Positions 35,101 through 43,429 of a stretch of 64,000 bases of DNA are shown in pieces. The notes under the pieces are model-generated. The model was not told the DNA's origin. It did not search any database and saw only the letters and a program-made list of their open reading frames with translations. The stretch's first letter is position 1. Each line of letters opens with the position of its first letter. Position numbers and translations under genes: made by a program. The DNA is from Stichopus chloronotus (Eukaryota > Echinodermata > Holothuroidea > Aspidochirotida > Stichopodidae), in contig CM037850.1 of assembly GCA_021234535.1 (NCBI GenBank), positions 186,001-250,000 on the forward strand, written 5' to 3'.

Positions 35101-37546
35101 GTTCATATAGCCCACCCCGGTCTATAACTAACAGCCGCACCTGTTTATTACCCTATGGTCTTTACCTCCGGCCCCTTAATCTTTATCCACCAACGCCCTC
35201 TGTCTATTACCCCCCCCCCCCCCGGTCTATTATCACATTATCCTATCATATCTATTATAATGGTCTGTTACTCCTGGTCTATCCATTACCCCTGGTTTAT
35301 TATGTATTTTACCACCAATTGAAATAACACACTGTAGGCTACATTCCAGGTGCCCAGGAGTTATCTGTTTATACTGTATATTTTGGGGGAAGGGGGTGGG
35401 TTATTTGTCATGGTTTATTTTTAGTTACAGTTCGGAGTTGTCTTCTCTGGTGGTTGTCAAGCACCAATTAAAGGAAGGATTCCAAATTCGAACTGATGAT
35501 GTCTTGGTGGGAAACGTTAGAGCATAGAACAGTCCTGACTGGAAAATGTAAGAGTAGGGTCTCCGCTGGGAAATGATTGGGCATGCAATTGTCCTAGTTG
35601 GGAACTGATAGGGAAAGCAATTGTCATTGGGAATTGTCTGTTGGCAAGTATCAGAATAGGGAATTATCTTCATGGTCGAGGAATGATAGAGCAGTCAAAG
35701 TATAGCAACATATGACAACATAACAATTAATTTAACACATAATTTTTTACATAATACATTGAGATGTTCTTACCTATCAGTACATACATAATCGAGAGGC
35801 TCTTTTACAATCTCTTCAAACAGTTTATCTCCATCTTCATCTCTTTTTACCAACATCATATCTCCCTCTCCTTCTATTAACGTACCATTCTTGATTGCGT
35901 CCTCAGTACAAAGATAATGAGGTTCAAAGTTTAGTTTCCATCCAAACCGGTAACGTACTTCAATCTAAAACAAAATGTTACATTATGTTACGTTAGAACT
36001 AAGTAAAACTCACTATCACCGTGATAAAGAGCCAAAGGACGTCTTAAATTAAAGGATAAGTGATTAAAGAGCCTTCTCCACTTGCCGTATTCATTCATCG
36101 CAAGATATGCTCTAGATCTACGGGAAGGATGGATCACTATCAACAAGAACGTTAAATCCATTCAGTGTCGCCCCCCCCCCACCCCCTCTCTCCTCACCAA
36201 CACCAACACGGCTTTGCCTCCTTAAATAGTATGTCTAATCTTTCAGCCCATAAAATTATTCATACTAATCCCAGCAAGCCCTACAAGTAGCAGAATAAGG
36301 CAGATTACACTCATAAAAGTAAGTCCGGACCTACTAATTAAGAAGGCTAATGCTGATCTGTTTGTTTATTCCACACAAAAAAAAATGCTTTCTCAATAGG
36401 AGTAAAGAAAGCTGAAAATGCTTTGCCAAAAGACATCCCTGCAAGTAGAGAAGTTAGCAGTGCTGTCATCATTTTTATTCTAGTATGTAGTAGGGCTATC
36501 AATATGCATTCATACCACATTTTTTATCCATTGCAATTTATCCTGGGGTTCAGTAAAGATGTAACGTCTGTATTTGGATAACGTTGATTCTCGGAGAAGG
36601 TAGTTGTAGAGTTGTAAATGTACGGTGGAGGGGGGGGGGGGGACACAACTACCACTATGTAGACCATGCATAATCATAAATAAGGTGAAAGGGTAATTGC
36701 TAAAGCTTTTTACCACTATCTAAGTTACATCATGCAGAATCATAAATGAGGTGCAAAGGGCAATTGCTAATTTAAAGCTTTTTCTTCAACATAAAGTGTG
36801 TGATTTGACTTGTATGGAACAACAGGCACAACTTCAGTCCAATTGCATTTCCGTCCTGTCGCACTTTTTTTTAACTGTCTTTAAATAATGGAGGCATTTC
36901 AAAATGTGAAAAATCTTAACGTTTAAGATGGTTACTAAAGCTACCTGGCAACTTGTAAACATGGGCACGCAAGACCTTTGCTCAATACATCCTAGTTGCA
37001 ACTTAATTGGACTGCATTCACCGAATTCTCTCCTGTCGCAAAAACCTTGGCTCCAGCCCCTAGTATCGAAGCCCATTAGCAAATGAAACTACCAAATGGT
37101 AAACACATTCTCGACAAGCTATGACCAAACTTTAGAAATTTGTACCATTTTTTGATATCCACATGTTCAATAATATTTTCATTTTGCACAGATGATGCTG
37201 AGTGAGATATTTCTCCGAGTTCCTTCGATTCTGCTATGTATCTTTTAATGCATAACGCAGCCTCCTAACAGTTTTAAATAATAAATGAGTCAACGTAAGC
37301 CTACACATCATTTCTACTTTATTCAAATTACGCATTGTATTCTTTTGTGACTCATGTTAATCTATTAAAAGCGATGACGATTAATCAGTTTTAATGCTTA
37401 TTATCATGGACTGTTATCTCTCATACCTGTGTACTGTTGATAGGTTCCCAAGAGATTGTTCCTCCACGGAAGTGCGTTCCACTGACGTCTTTAACTCGCA
37501 CTAACCAACAAAATATGGAGAAAACTAAACCGTTAAGTGCTTCCAT
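10333..37546 (-). CDS. 18-exon gene: transmembrane ZP-domain protein with a novel N-terminal domain and two Ig-like modules (1008 aa)
   Basis: Exons (5' to 3' on the - strand): 37546-37427, 35964-35774, 32562-32464, 29854-29673, 26603-26497, 26095-25833, 25621-25463, 24177-24137, 21859-21762, 19514-19256, 18300-18197, 16560-16317, 14127-13901, 13796-13516, 12871-12713, 11936-11831, 11075-10889, 10532-10333. All 17 introns are GT-AG, every phase joins, and the sum is 3027 nt. The start is the ATG at 37546, which opens a signal peptide (MEALNGLVFSIFCWLV). Order: cysteine-bearing N-terminal domain at about 24-387, Ig-like modules at about 388-506 and 507-622, ZP domain at about 641-901 with ten cysteines, dibasic KR at 913-914 (possible cleavage), membrane span at about 948-970 and a tail of about 38 residues. 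ZP proteins polymerise extracellularly after cleavage near the ZP domain; a surface or matrix role is inferred. I do not recognise a named family for the whole protein. Confidence 0.88.
11381..11830 (-). repeat. 33-bp minisatellite made of 5' splice sites (intron 16 of the ZP gene)
   Basis: There are 13 full units plus a partial one. On the gene's strand each unit starts GTAAGTATGATAAC and continues ATTAATGGATCCAGGT. The unit nearest the exon supplies the donor of exon 16 (GACTAT then GTAAGT at 11830). Twelve further exact GTAAGT copies and one GCAAGT copy follow at 33-bp steps. Units are nearly identical, so expansion is recent. The exon frame remains open across the array (repeating VSMITLMDPGD), and the + strand is open too; neither is taken as a gene. 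Confidence 0.97.
13205..13335. repeat. GAT-rich imperfect trinucleotide tract (ZP intron 14)
   Basis: Imperfect GAT/GAA/GGT repeats, read on the - strand as a His-rich open frame that has no start context and sits wholly inside an intron. Simple-sequence DNA. Confidence 0.85.
14140..14696. other. ZP intron 12 beside the retroelement
   Basis: Non-repetitive in this window and richer in GC than its neighbours. It may belong to another decayed element (it reads in short open stretches), but no domain is recognisable. Confidence 0.35.
14697..16217 (+). mobile_element. Penelope-like element with GIY-YIG endonuclease, frameshifted, antisense in ZP intron 12
   Basis: The + strand encodes reverse transcriptase motif A (YDVVSLSTNIPL), motif B (DGVTMGSPLGP), motif C (YVDD at about 15115-15126), then NLKFTHE, LAFLDTEV and VYHKPSNTN. 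A GIY-YIG-like nuclease follows (AIYSFEGSCGKNQTYIGKTKR). The frame breaks near 15040 at a run of T, and again near 15845; the last frame continues to a stop near 16029. Flanking this are inverted repeats of 43 bp with one mismatch (14737-14779 and 16162-16204). Outside them is a 14-bp direct repeat TTAATTTAAGGTTT (14697-14710 and 16204-16217), a candidate target-site duplication. The N-terminal part of the protein is missing. The element is dead, but its ends look intact. Confidence 0.88.
16317..21859 (-). CDS. Two tandem Ig-like modules, exons 9-12 of the ZP gene
   Basis: Exon 9 plus 10 and exon 11 plus 12 encode two copies of one module. Each is a proline-containing linker ending in W-x-I-x-F (VWQIVFDQE; YWNITFFQP), then a beta-rich stretch (ELLARIIDLVEDD; SLIAEIFDHEEN), then Y-x-x-x-I-x-x-G-I-V (YELEILPGIV; YGIRIPAGIV) and a closing W-x-F-N-T (WSFNT; WKFNT). 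The pattern resembles bacterial-type Ig-like domains with a terminal W-x-F-x-T. Intron phases are identical in both (1 in, 0 inside, 1 out), so each two-exon block is a symmetric 1-1 unit and a whole-unit duplication explains the pair. They sit between the N-terminal domain and the ZP domain, probably as spacers. Confidence 0.82.
16561..18045 (+). repeat. Interspersed repeat copy with AGGTCA-type words (ZP intron 11)
   Basis: The left part (about 16570-17060) matches 26640-27190 and 46640-46930 through shared words such as ACAAAGTACTTTGT and GATTCCTTG. The right part (17080-17580) carries the TTGACCTCCA family. A hairpin at 18012-18040 (GATTCCTTGCC / GGCAAGGAATC) closes the copy. No protein coding is seen. 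The family appears at least six times in the window, in both orientations. Confidence 0.65.
20330..21100. other. GC-rich patch in ZP intron 9, nature unknown
   Basis: From about 20870 to 21090 the base composition rises sharply and a degenerate word near GACACCTGCG / GACATCTGCAC recurs. The open frames here (about 94 and 75 codons) have no recognisable domain and no splice partners. It could be a fragment of a foreign or retroelement sequence. Confidence 0.3.
21275..21390. repeat. 22-bp pyrimidine-rich minisatellite (ZP intron 9)
   Basis: About four units of CTCGTCTTTTACCATCTCTC, ending in a C tract. It is followed by a looser TAATATAC-type repeat up to about 21530. Confidence 0.8.
22229..23757. 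repeat. 47-bp satellite array, about 32 units, with alternating variants (ZP intron 8)
   Basis: The unit reads GGCTGCTCATTAATAATTTC then AGAAGCTGCTCC and a variable block plus TACAAAA. The variable block is CTGAATAT (A), CTGATAAT (B) or TTGATTAT (C). Type A alternates almost strictly with B or C, so the array behaves as a 94-bp dimer. Degenerate units trail off on both sides (22130-22229 and 23757-23840). There are no spacers between units, so this is not CRISPR. Confidence 0.95.
24137..37546 (-). CDS. N-terminal extracellular domain exons 1-8 of the ZP gene
   Basis: Exon 1 (40 codons) holds the signal peptide and THFRGGTISWEP. Exons 2-8 continue with EVRYRFGWK (exon 2), GEFHWASG (exon 3), YFSCCWIELL (residues 138-147) and NTSPMTSSLPLLRV (exon 4), DKDGDFVKCRW (200-210, exon 5), GWYAVSLMIEDF (from 248, exon 6), FCYSPFDSE (exon 7) and CVEIAVG (exon 8). 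These motifs recur from memory in large uncharacterised extracellular proteins of invertebrates and some bacteria, but I cannot attach a domain name. Exon 8 is only 41 nt. The even spread of phase 0, 1 and 2 introns suggests an old, indivisible domain rather than shuffled modules. Function is unknown; adhesion or matrix binding is a guess from the signal peptide and cysteines. Confidence 0.82.
24290..25425. repeat. Degenerate tandem repeat (about 45 bp) split by a MITE (ZP intron 7)
   Basis: Units containing GAGCATACAGATCATCTTAG and CTCATG run from 24290 to 24718 and resume at 25347 after the TTAA element. The two halves meet cleanly once the element and one TTAA are removed. Confidence 0.75.
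24719..25346. mobile_element. TTAA-flanked MITE-like element, copy A (628 bp including the TTAAs)
   Basis: TTAA at both ends (24719-24722, 25343-25346), followed inward by a 17-bp terminal inverted repeat AGGGGAAATCAGGGTTT. Insertion interrupts a tandem repeat unit, and the flanks rejoin at a single TTAA. No transposase is present. TTAA target duplication is the hallmark of piggyBac-type transposons, so this is probably a non-autonomous derivative, although the tip differs from the usual CCC start. Copy B lies at 41616-42190 in the opposite orientation. Confidence 0.85.
26096..26286 (-). repeat. 32-bp minisatellite made of 3' splice sites (ZP intron 5)
   Basis: Six units lie at 31-32 bp steps (starts at 26096, 26127, 26159, 26191, 26223, 26255). 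On the gene's strand three of them end in GTTATTGTTTTCTTTCAG, a strong polypyrimidine-CAG acceptor. The unit touching exon 6 supplies the real acceptor (TTTTCCAG before 26095). Decoy acceptors fall at 26159, 26191 and 26223. Confidence 0.88.
26640..27190 (+). repeat. Interspersed repeat copy, left part (ZP intron 4)
   Basis: Aligns by eye with 16570-17060 and 46640-46930 through shared words such as ACAAAGTACTTTGTAAATCT and GATAGAAAGTTCGTGACA. It is continued after an inserted element by the right part at 27900-28578. Confidence 0.6.
27242..27792. mobile_element. Second TTAA/TIR element (27398-27792) with an extra solo end
   Basis: TTAAAGCAGGATGTGCTGTTT at 27398-27418 is the exact inverted complement of 27772-27792, giving TTAA at both tips and 17-bp inverted repeats over a 395-bp unit. 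A third, near-identical end (TTAAAGCAAGATGTGCTGTT) sits at 27242-27261 in direct orientation, as if a partial tandem copy. No transposase is seen; the open frame at 27441-27668 shows no domain. It looks like another piggyBac-type MITE family. Confidence 0.75.
27900..28578 (+). repeat. Interspersed repeat copy with perfect AGGTCA direct repeats
   Basis: The right part of the family, with two exact TGACCTTTGACCT words (28081-28093 and 28229-28241), a CA tract (28497-28531) and the terminal hairpin region at 28551-28578. Confidence 0.75.
29105..29570 (-). repeat. Interspersed repeat copy, reverse orientation
   Basis: The inverse of the 27.9-kb copy. The hairpin end is at 29112-29137, the near-perfect AGGTCAAAGGTCG at 29263-29275, and another GAGGTCAAGAGGTCAAG at about 29408. 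A weaker reverse copy lies at about 32850-33020. Confidence 0.65.
29873..29971. repeat. 12-bp minisatellite upstream of ZP exon 4
   Basis: About eight units of GTGAACGCACAA with minor changes, starting 19 bp before the exon 4 acceptor. It does not copy the splice site itself. Confidence 0.85.
30000..32463. repeat. ZP intron 3 with a CACAAGACCA-rich repeat
   Basis: From 31370 to 31830 the words ATCACAAGACCACATATCAC recur. Within it, 31455-31560 is repeated at 31578-31675 with a period near 123 bp. The frames open on both strands here are repeat translations. A purine-rich GAGA tract lies at 31285-31345. No exon is seen between 29854 and 32464. Confidence 0.65.
32563..35773. other. ZP intron 2, mostly unique
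   Basis: Contains the weak reverse interspersed repeat near 32850-33020 and C tracts near 33780, 34777 and 35210. Short open frames have no splice partners. Nothing else recognised. Confidence 0.45.
35965..37426. other. ZP intron 1, mostly unique
   Basis: Holds an imperfect duplication (about 36665-36710 and 36730-36785, both with AATCATAAAT ... AAAGCTTTTT), a C tract near 36170 and a G tract near 36632. No exon seen. Confidence 0.45.
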
Positions 37547-40500
37547 TGCACAAATCTACTGAACTGTAAACGAAATGAATACTCGCGACTCAGTTTTATT
37601 TTTTGAGACAAACATACAGCGGTACAAGTCTCTAATCTCAGAGTCTCTGGTGGCGACTCCACCTTACCAGTAACTATTACTACGAATGTCAATAATGGAG
37701 TAGAAATCTTTCAAAGTTGCAGTACTTGGTAATTCAGCCGATTCTGGTTGCTAACAGAAGAAGCTCTAAAACTAGTTGTGGTCTTTATGATACTTGCAAA
37801 GCAACTTTAGAAATAACTCCCACCCACAGTCGAGTACAAGTGCATTTCATAGGCTGCTAGAGGACATATTGCGTGACGTCATGCATGTGATTGATTGCTC
37901 GATGTCAGGGGTCATGTCGCAAAACAATTCCTCGTAATATTACTCAAATAAACGGAATTCCAGAAAACACACGATCGTATGAAGTTACCAAAACATCTAC
38001 GGTAAAGTGTGCAGGACAGAACAGACGCGCACCATGCACATGATTGCAGTCTACCAAGATGACGAAAAGAACAGAAAGAGGGAAGGGATAAACCATCTGC
38101 ACAAGGCTTAATATTAAGAACACAAACCACACACTAACATTTCAAATCGTTAAATGTTCATACAAGAGCTTTTAGATGTGACAGTCAACTGTCAAACCCT
38201 TGTGACAGTCAACTGTCAAAAGCATTGTTTAAGTCCCATTTTTGCATACATGAATACTCTTACTTTCTTGGAGAATCTGAATTTTGTATAGGGCCAACAA
38301 AAATATTGAGACTCTTTTTATAGGCAAACATCTGGAAGATGAATGCATAGTTCTCTTTAGATTTCGTGAATACAAGTGATCCTTTCCCGTACTTTCTCTT
38401 CCATGAAACCCTGACGACGTTCAAAGATAGATACCAGGAGATGGCCAGTCATATTATAACGTGTTATCTTTTACTTCTCGGTAATATTACATAGCAGACA
38501 TGTTTATTTTGTACGTTCCATCGGTGTCACTACGTATTATATTTCATAACATGGAGTTACAGTTTGACCTCCCGTTGAAAATTATTCGAACTTCTAAAGT
38601 AATAAATGTCAGGAATTTCAGTCAAAACCTCGGTTGCTCGGTGGAAAACCCGTGACATCACGTTACTTGTAAGTTTGTAAAAGAAACTCTAAAATAAAAC
38701 ATCTCGCAAAATATTCTTCACTTGTTTTCGCAACCAGAATTATTTCCACCAGTAGACGTACTTCCACCAGCCCTCTAGCATCCTATTAGGTTTAATTGAG
38801 GGGGGGGGGGGTGGTATAGCCTTGCACAAAACGATTTCCGGGCGAAACGATGTGTTCGTTTCCTTGTAAAAAGTTGCATTGACAGTTTCCGACAGAAGGA
38901 TAAAGCTTTCAGGTAAATGGAAAGTCACCACACGATACATTGAAACATTTGTTCAGGAATTCTAGATCTCTAAGTCCAGATATTTCAAATTCAATTTAAG
39001 ATATCTTAACTTTTTGAAAGATATTTAAAAACACACAATTACAGATATCCTGAAATAATTGTAGCTATCTTGAGATGCCAGACTTTACATATCGAGAATT
39101 CTATTTCAGACATCTTACATTCTATTGCAGATATTAATAGGTTGGAGTTTCATGTTTAGGACTAAATACTTAATTCTTACATTCTTCAAAAATGCTCATT
39201 CTACTCCTAGATCAGCTTCAGCTATATTGAATGTCTTTCAGACTGATAGATATCTTCAACTGGATATCTATAATTCAATTTCAGATAACATAGCATAGCA
39301 TTTATTTCAGTCTCTTTGAAAACATTTACAAAATGATAATTAAATTGGAAAATATATCCAGAATGTGAAAAAGAAAAGAGACTGAGGAGTGTCTATGAAA
39401 AGCATGAGGAAGCTTGTAGACACATAGACTCTAGAAGAAAGAAATAACACCAGCAACTATGAGTATCAATAACATTTAAACACGAAAGAAAGAATACAAG
39501 ACAATATAGATGAATAACTGGTAATTGGGAATAATATCACTTTTAAGGGCTTTCTTGAATGAATTGAATTAGCTTTGCTTCGTAATGTAAAGAGGTAGGG
39601 AGTTCCAGAATTTGGCACCTATAGATATCTATGTTAAAGTTAATTCCCAGTATCAAGAATTTAATTTGCTTTCTGTCTGTTGTAGAATTACAGTTTAATC
39701 AACGCTGAACTAACTGAAGGCTTATGTACTATCGGGGTTAATGCAAGCAATGCACGAGGATATCCGGTAATATCACTAACCCCTACTGCATTATCCTCTG
39801 CTAACGCATAAGTTCAGCGTTGAGTAACCTTGTTTATACATACAAAGCAAAATAAGCAAGATGTTTTACAAAGGAACACTAATGTGAAGAAAAACAACAT
39901 TTCAATTTGGCTTTTGGAAATTCGTGACCAGACACTACTTTTCACATATGTGTGTTAATCCATATGAACACTTGCCAGTACAAGTCAGGATTAAGCCTAC
40001 ACATAACGACAGTTAATTCCATAACTGCTTGATGTGAAACTTAACAGGTTATGATTATTATATGCATTGTCATGTGTTTATACTCTTCAAAATCCTCACC
40101 AACTATTTTGATATCAACTCAATGAGCCCCTTTTGGGGGTTGCCACATGGTTCCAGTTTAGCACTTCCCACTTGGAGATGGCATTAGTTGGTTGCAGTGA
40201 GGTTGAAGTTTGCTACCTAGAAAGTATAGTACTAAAAGAAATTTTATTTTTCCACTCGATTTTCATGTTTGATATGTTTTAACGCCTACCCTCCACACCA
40301 TTAACCGTCCAACATAATGAGAATGTTACACCACAGCTATACTAATACTCAGTGTTCCGCAGAACTGTATATGGCCATCATATTGTCATTATAATCCTAC
40401 AACATGATTATCACATTGCACCATGATGTCATTGGCCCTACATGACTTTTTGTTAAAAGCAGATTTTGACTGACCGTTTCCTGTCACTAAGACGAAACAA

Positions 40501-41615
40501 AAGTCATGAGGATTTCAGTCTTTTAGCGGGCCATAGCTTTTAGCGGGCCATATATGCGTGTCATTCATTCTCCGACCGTAGTACACTTCTGACAAAGATC
40601 GCACACCCCCCCCCCCCCCTCCTCCGTAAATATCAAAATAGCTCAACAGATCATTGGTGAACAATAAACGAGGTGAACCATGAACGTACTTGGTATCACT
40701 ACACAATGATGTGTCCTGACTGTACGACTGCAGGATATAGTATGCAGTATATTAACCTTGTTGGAACTCATAAATCTGTTTACAAGGTCACATTATACAT
40801 TTCGCTTGATTAAATACACTAAAAGGTGAAAAATTAAAACCGTTCCTTACTCTTAAACAGAACACTTAAACTAGTCAGGATGTTGACAAGTTTGAGTGAC
40901 TAAAATAGAATTACTCTGTGGATTAGTCGGTGGACACAAACTAGTCAGTAGATTTAGACCGTGTGATCCCGTGACTAATCATCTGACTGGTTTGTGATCA
41001 CTGATTAATCCACAGACCAATTATATCCTAGTTAAACAAATTTGTTCATAGAGGCACCATACTAACTAGTTTTGGTTTTCTGCGATTACATGACACCCTC
41101 TACGATCTTTTTTTTTTTCTAAATTGTTTCTATTTGGAACTAAATCTTTCTGACAAACCATTTGGTCAGAGACGGTGAGGAATTTTATTGCTAAATCTTA
41201 ACTATGGAATGATACATGTAAACTACTTGGTAATTTTGAGACAGATGATGGCGCTTAAAATTTCTTCCATATTCATAAGATCTGTAAGTACTCTGGTTAC
41301 TTATAATATTTACTTCGCATTTTGGTATCTCGGTGGTTTAATCACTAGTTGACCTAATTGATGTTGCTCCGTGAATGATATTGAACTTGAGTGTCCGAAT
41401 AAAGGAAAGAAACACCTTTGACCAAAAAATCACCAGCAACAATCACCCAGTTTATCTTTACTCTATTTAAATGACAGATAGCCCGTTTAAAGTGATTAGG
41501 TGTGGCCCGAAAACTGCGGAAGGCATAAGATAATGTTTGATGTTACATCTTTACTTTAATATTTATTTGAATATTTGTACAGGACAGGTTGTATTTCATA
41601 AATGGAGTAGGTCAT
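37547..41615. other. Intergenic DNA upstream of the ZP gene
   Basis: The promoter of the ZP gene should lie just above 37546, but I could not fix a TATA box or start site. A tandem copy of TTGTGACAGTCAACTGTCAA sits near 38175-38220. Near 39700-39840 is an inverted structure (TCAACGCTGAACT ... AGTTCAGCGTTGA) whose core GGGTTAATGCAAGC recurs inverted at about 49600. No gene recognised. Confidence 0.45.
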
Positions 41616-42190
41616 TTAAAGGGGAAATCAGGGTTTATTTTCACAATTTATTTCACTACAATTCCCCACCGGTATCGCAAACACGAGGACCATTTCGAGA
41701 AACGATTCAAATTCACAAAAAATTGGTAAAGAACTCTGAAAGTCTGCAACATCCATATGCATCGAATCAAATATGAATATTCAATACTATCGCCCTTTCA
41801 AGGTATGAGGAGGTGTGGCTGAACAGTTTCATACGTAGCCTGCGTGTGCTGTATGTATTAACTATCACTAAACTCTCAGCATTGCGCAATGCACGAACAG
41901 CATGGGAACCGTAAACATTCGGTTATGTTTATTCATATAACGTCATCTCCGTCTTACGCTGTGATTGGTCATCGTATAGAGGGGGCTGTCTTGTCTTGTA
42001 CATGAACGTTTATTTTTTGTACCCGACAAATATTAAGAGTTCTCATTCAACAGTAATTAACGCACTAATTAACGTTTCTTCTACCTTCAAACACCTCCCC
42101 AACGTCTCTATATTTCGGTGAACAATCAGTTCAGAAAGAAAAATTAACTAAAGGTGAATTTTCTCAGTCAAACCCTGATTTCCCCTATAA
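41616..42190. mobile_element. TTAA-flanked MITE-like element, copy B (inverted)
   Basis: Carries the same TIR as copy A and the same internal words (CGTTCATGTA, GCATTGCGCAATG and their complements), but in opposite orientation and shorter (about 575 bp). The left TTAA is intact at 41616-41619; the right tip has decayed to ATAA. Copies A and B differ by small indels, so they are not a recent duplication. Confidence 0.82.
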
Positions 42191-42884
42191 CGAAAGAAAA
42201 TGAGAGAAACCAACGCTTTGAAAGGAGTAGAAAAACACATTAACATTGAAACACAGAAATCGTATTTCAAAAATTAACGGTTCTTAGATTTGATACAGGT
42301 TTCAATGGTGTATCAAACGCATACCACTCAAGTTGTCGCTCCTTGATAGGTACCGGGAATCGTAGTATTTAGTGAAGCAATACATGTGTTTACAAATAAT
42401 CTACAAACTGATCTACTACTGATTTACTAGGCTACTTCCCCTTGGTTTGTTCAAAATGGAAACTGCCAACTACAACATTATCGTATTTTACACTTTTGGT
42501 CGTCCGTTATGTTAAAAGCTTTTGAAATCATATTGGAATATTCATCATCTGAAACATATTCATTTTCCAAAATTGTCTTGTCATGTCTTGTTTTCCAAAA
42601 AAAGGTCATGCTAAAATTATAAATGAAATTTGACTGTTTTTACTTTTGAATTGTTTTCTTCACAGGTAGTTCTGAGCTGCCACCCAAGATTGATTCATGG
42701 GTTTTGAGTTAACCACAGAGATATGACATCATCTGCTAGTGTACGCAAGCATCGTGGAATAACGCACGTAGGCTGTATAATCCCCAACCCCCTGGATACA
42801 ATACCAGGCATGTGTTTGTTAAAACGAAATTTCAGTTGTTTAGTACAAACATTTTTCATAGACCTTGCAGTACGTCACACTGCT

Positions 42885-43425
42885 TAAGTTATTACTGGTA
42901 ATCAAATAATTACATTAGACCCTAAGGTTGAAGTTTGATTGGGATTCTACCGAGACATTACATGAATGGAGGGATTACAGGAGATTGCATGATTGGATAG
43001 CCAAGCTCCGTTTTTAAAGCGGCTCAGGGCATGCGAAGGAGCACTACATTAAGGGTGGGAATATAGGTGGCATTAACTACTACCAAAATTTTATCAATGT
43101 GGATGGGCATGAAATCCCTACATTCGTGTCATGTCTCGGTAGAATCCCAATCAAACGTCAACCTTAGGGTCTCCTTTAATTGTTTGATTCTACCTCGCCT
43201 ATTCCATTCATTACGGAATTCCATGAGACTTTAAAGAGTGTTCCAAGCATGCATATAAAAGACAAAAAGACAGTGATTTTGTTCCTTTGACTTGTTAATA
43301 TATTGTTTCCTGATTTACCTTAATCAATATACGTGCATAATGAGCTTGGCTATCCAATCATGCAATCTCATGGAATTCCGTAATGAATGATATAGGCGAC
43401 GGAGGTAGAATCGATAAGTTTACCT
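42885..43425. mobile_element. Fold-back element with three nested inverted repeat pairs
   Basis: Pairs: 42917-42958 with 43131-43172 (42 bp, one mismatch); about 42980-43008 with 43342-43372; about 43184-43227 with 43368-43411. The arms overlap in a nested order, so the whole region can fold into a branched structure. No coding capacity seen. Probably a composite MITE or fold-back transposon. Confidence 0.7.
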
Positions 43426-43429
43426 ATAG

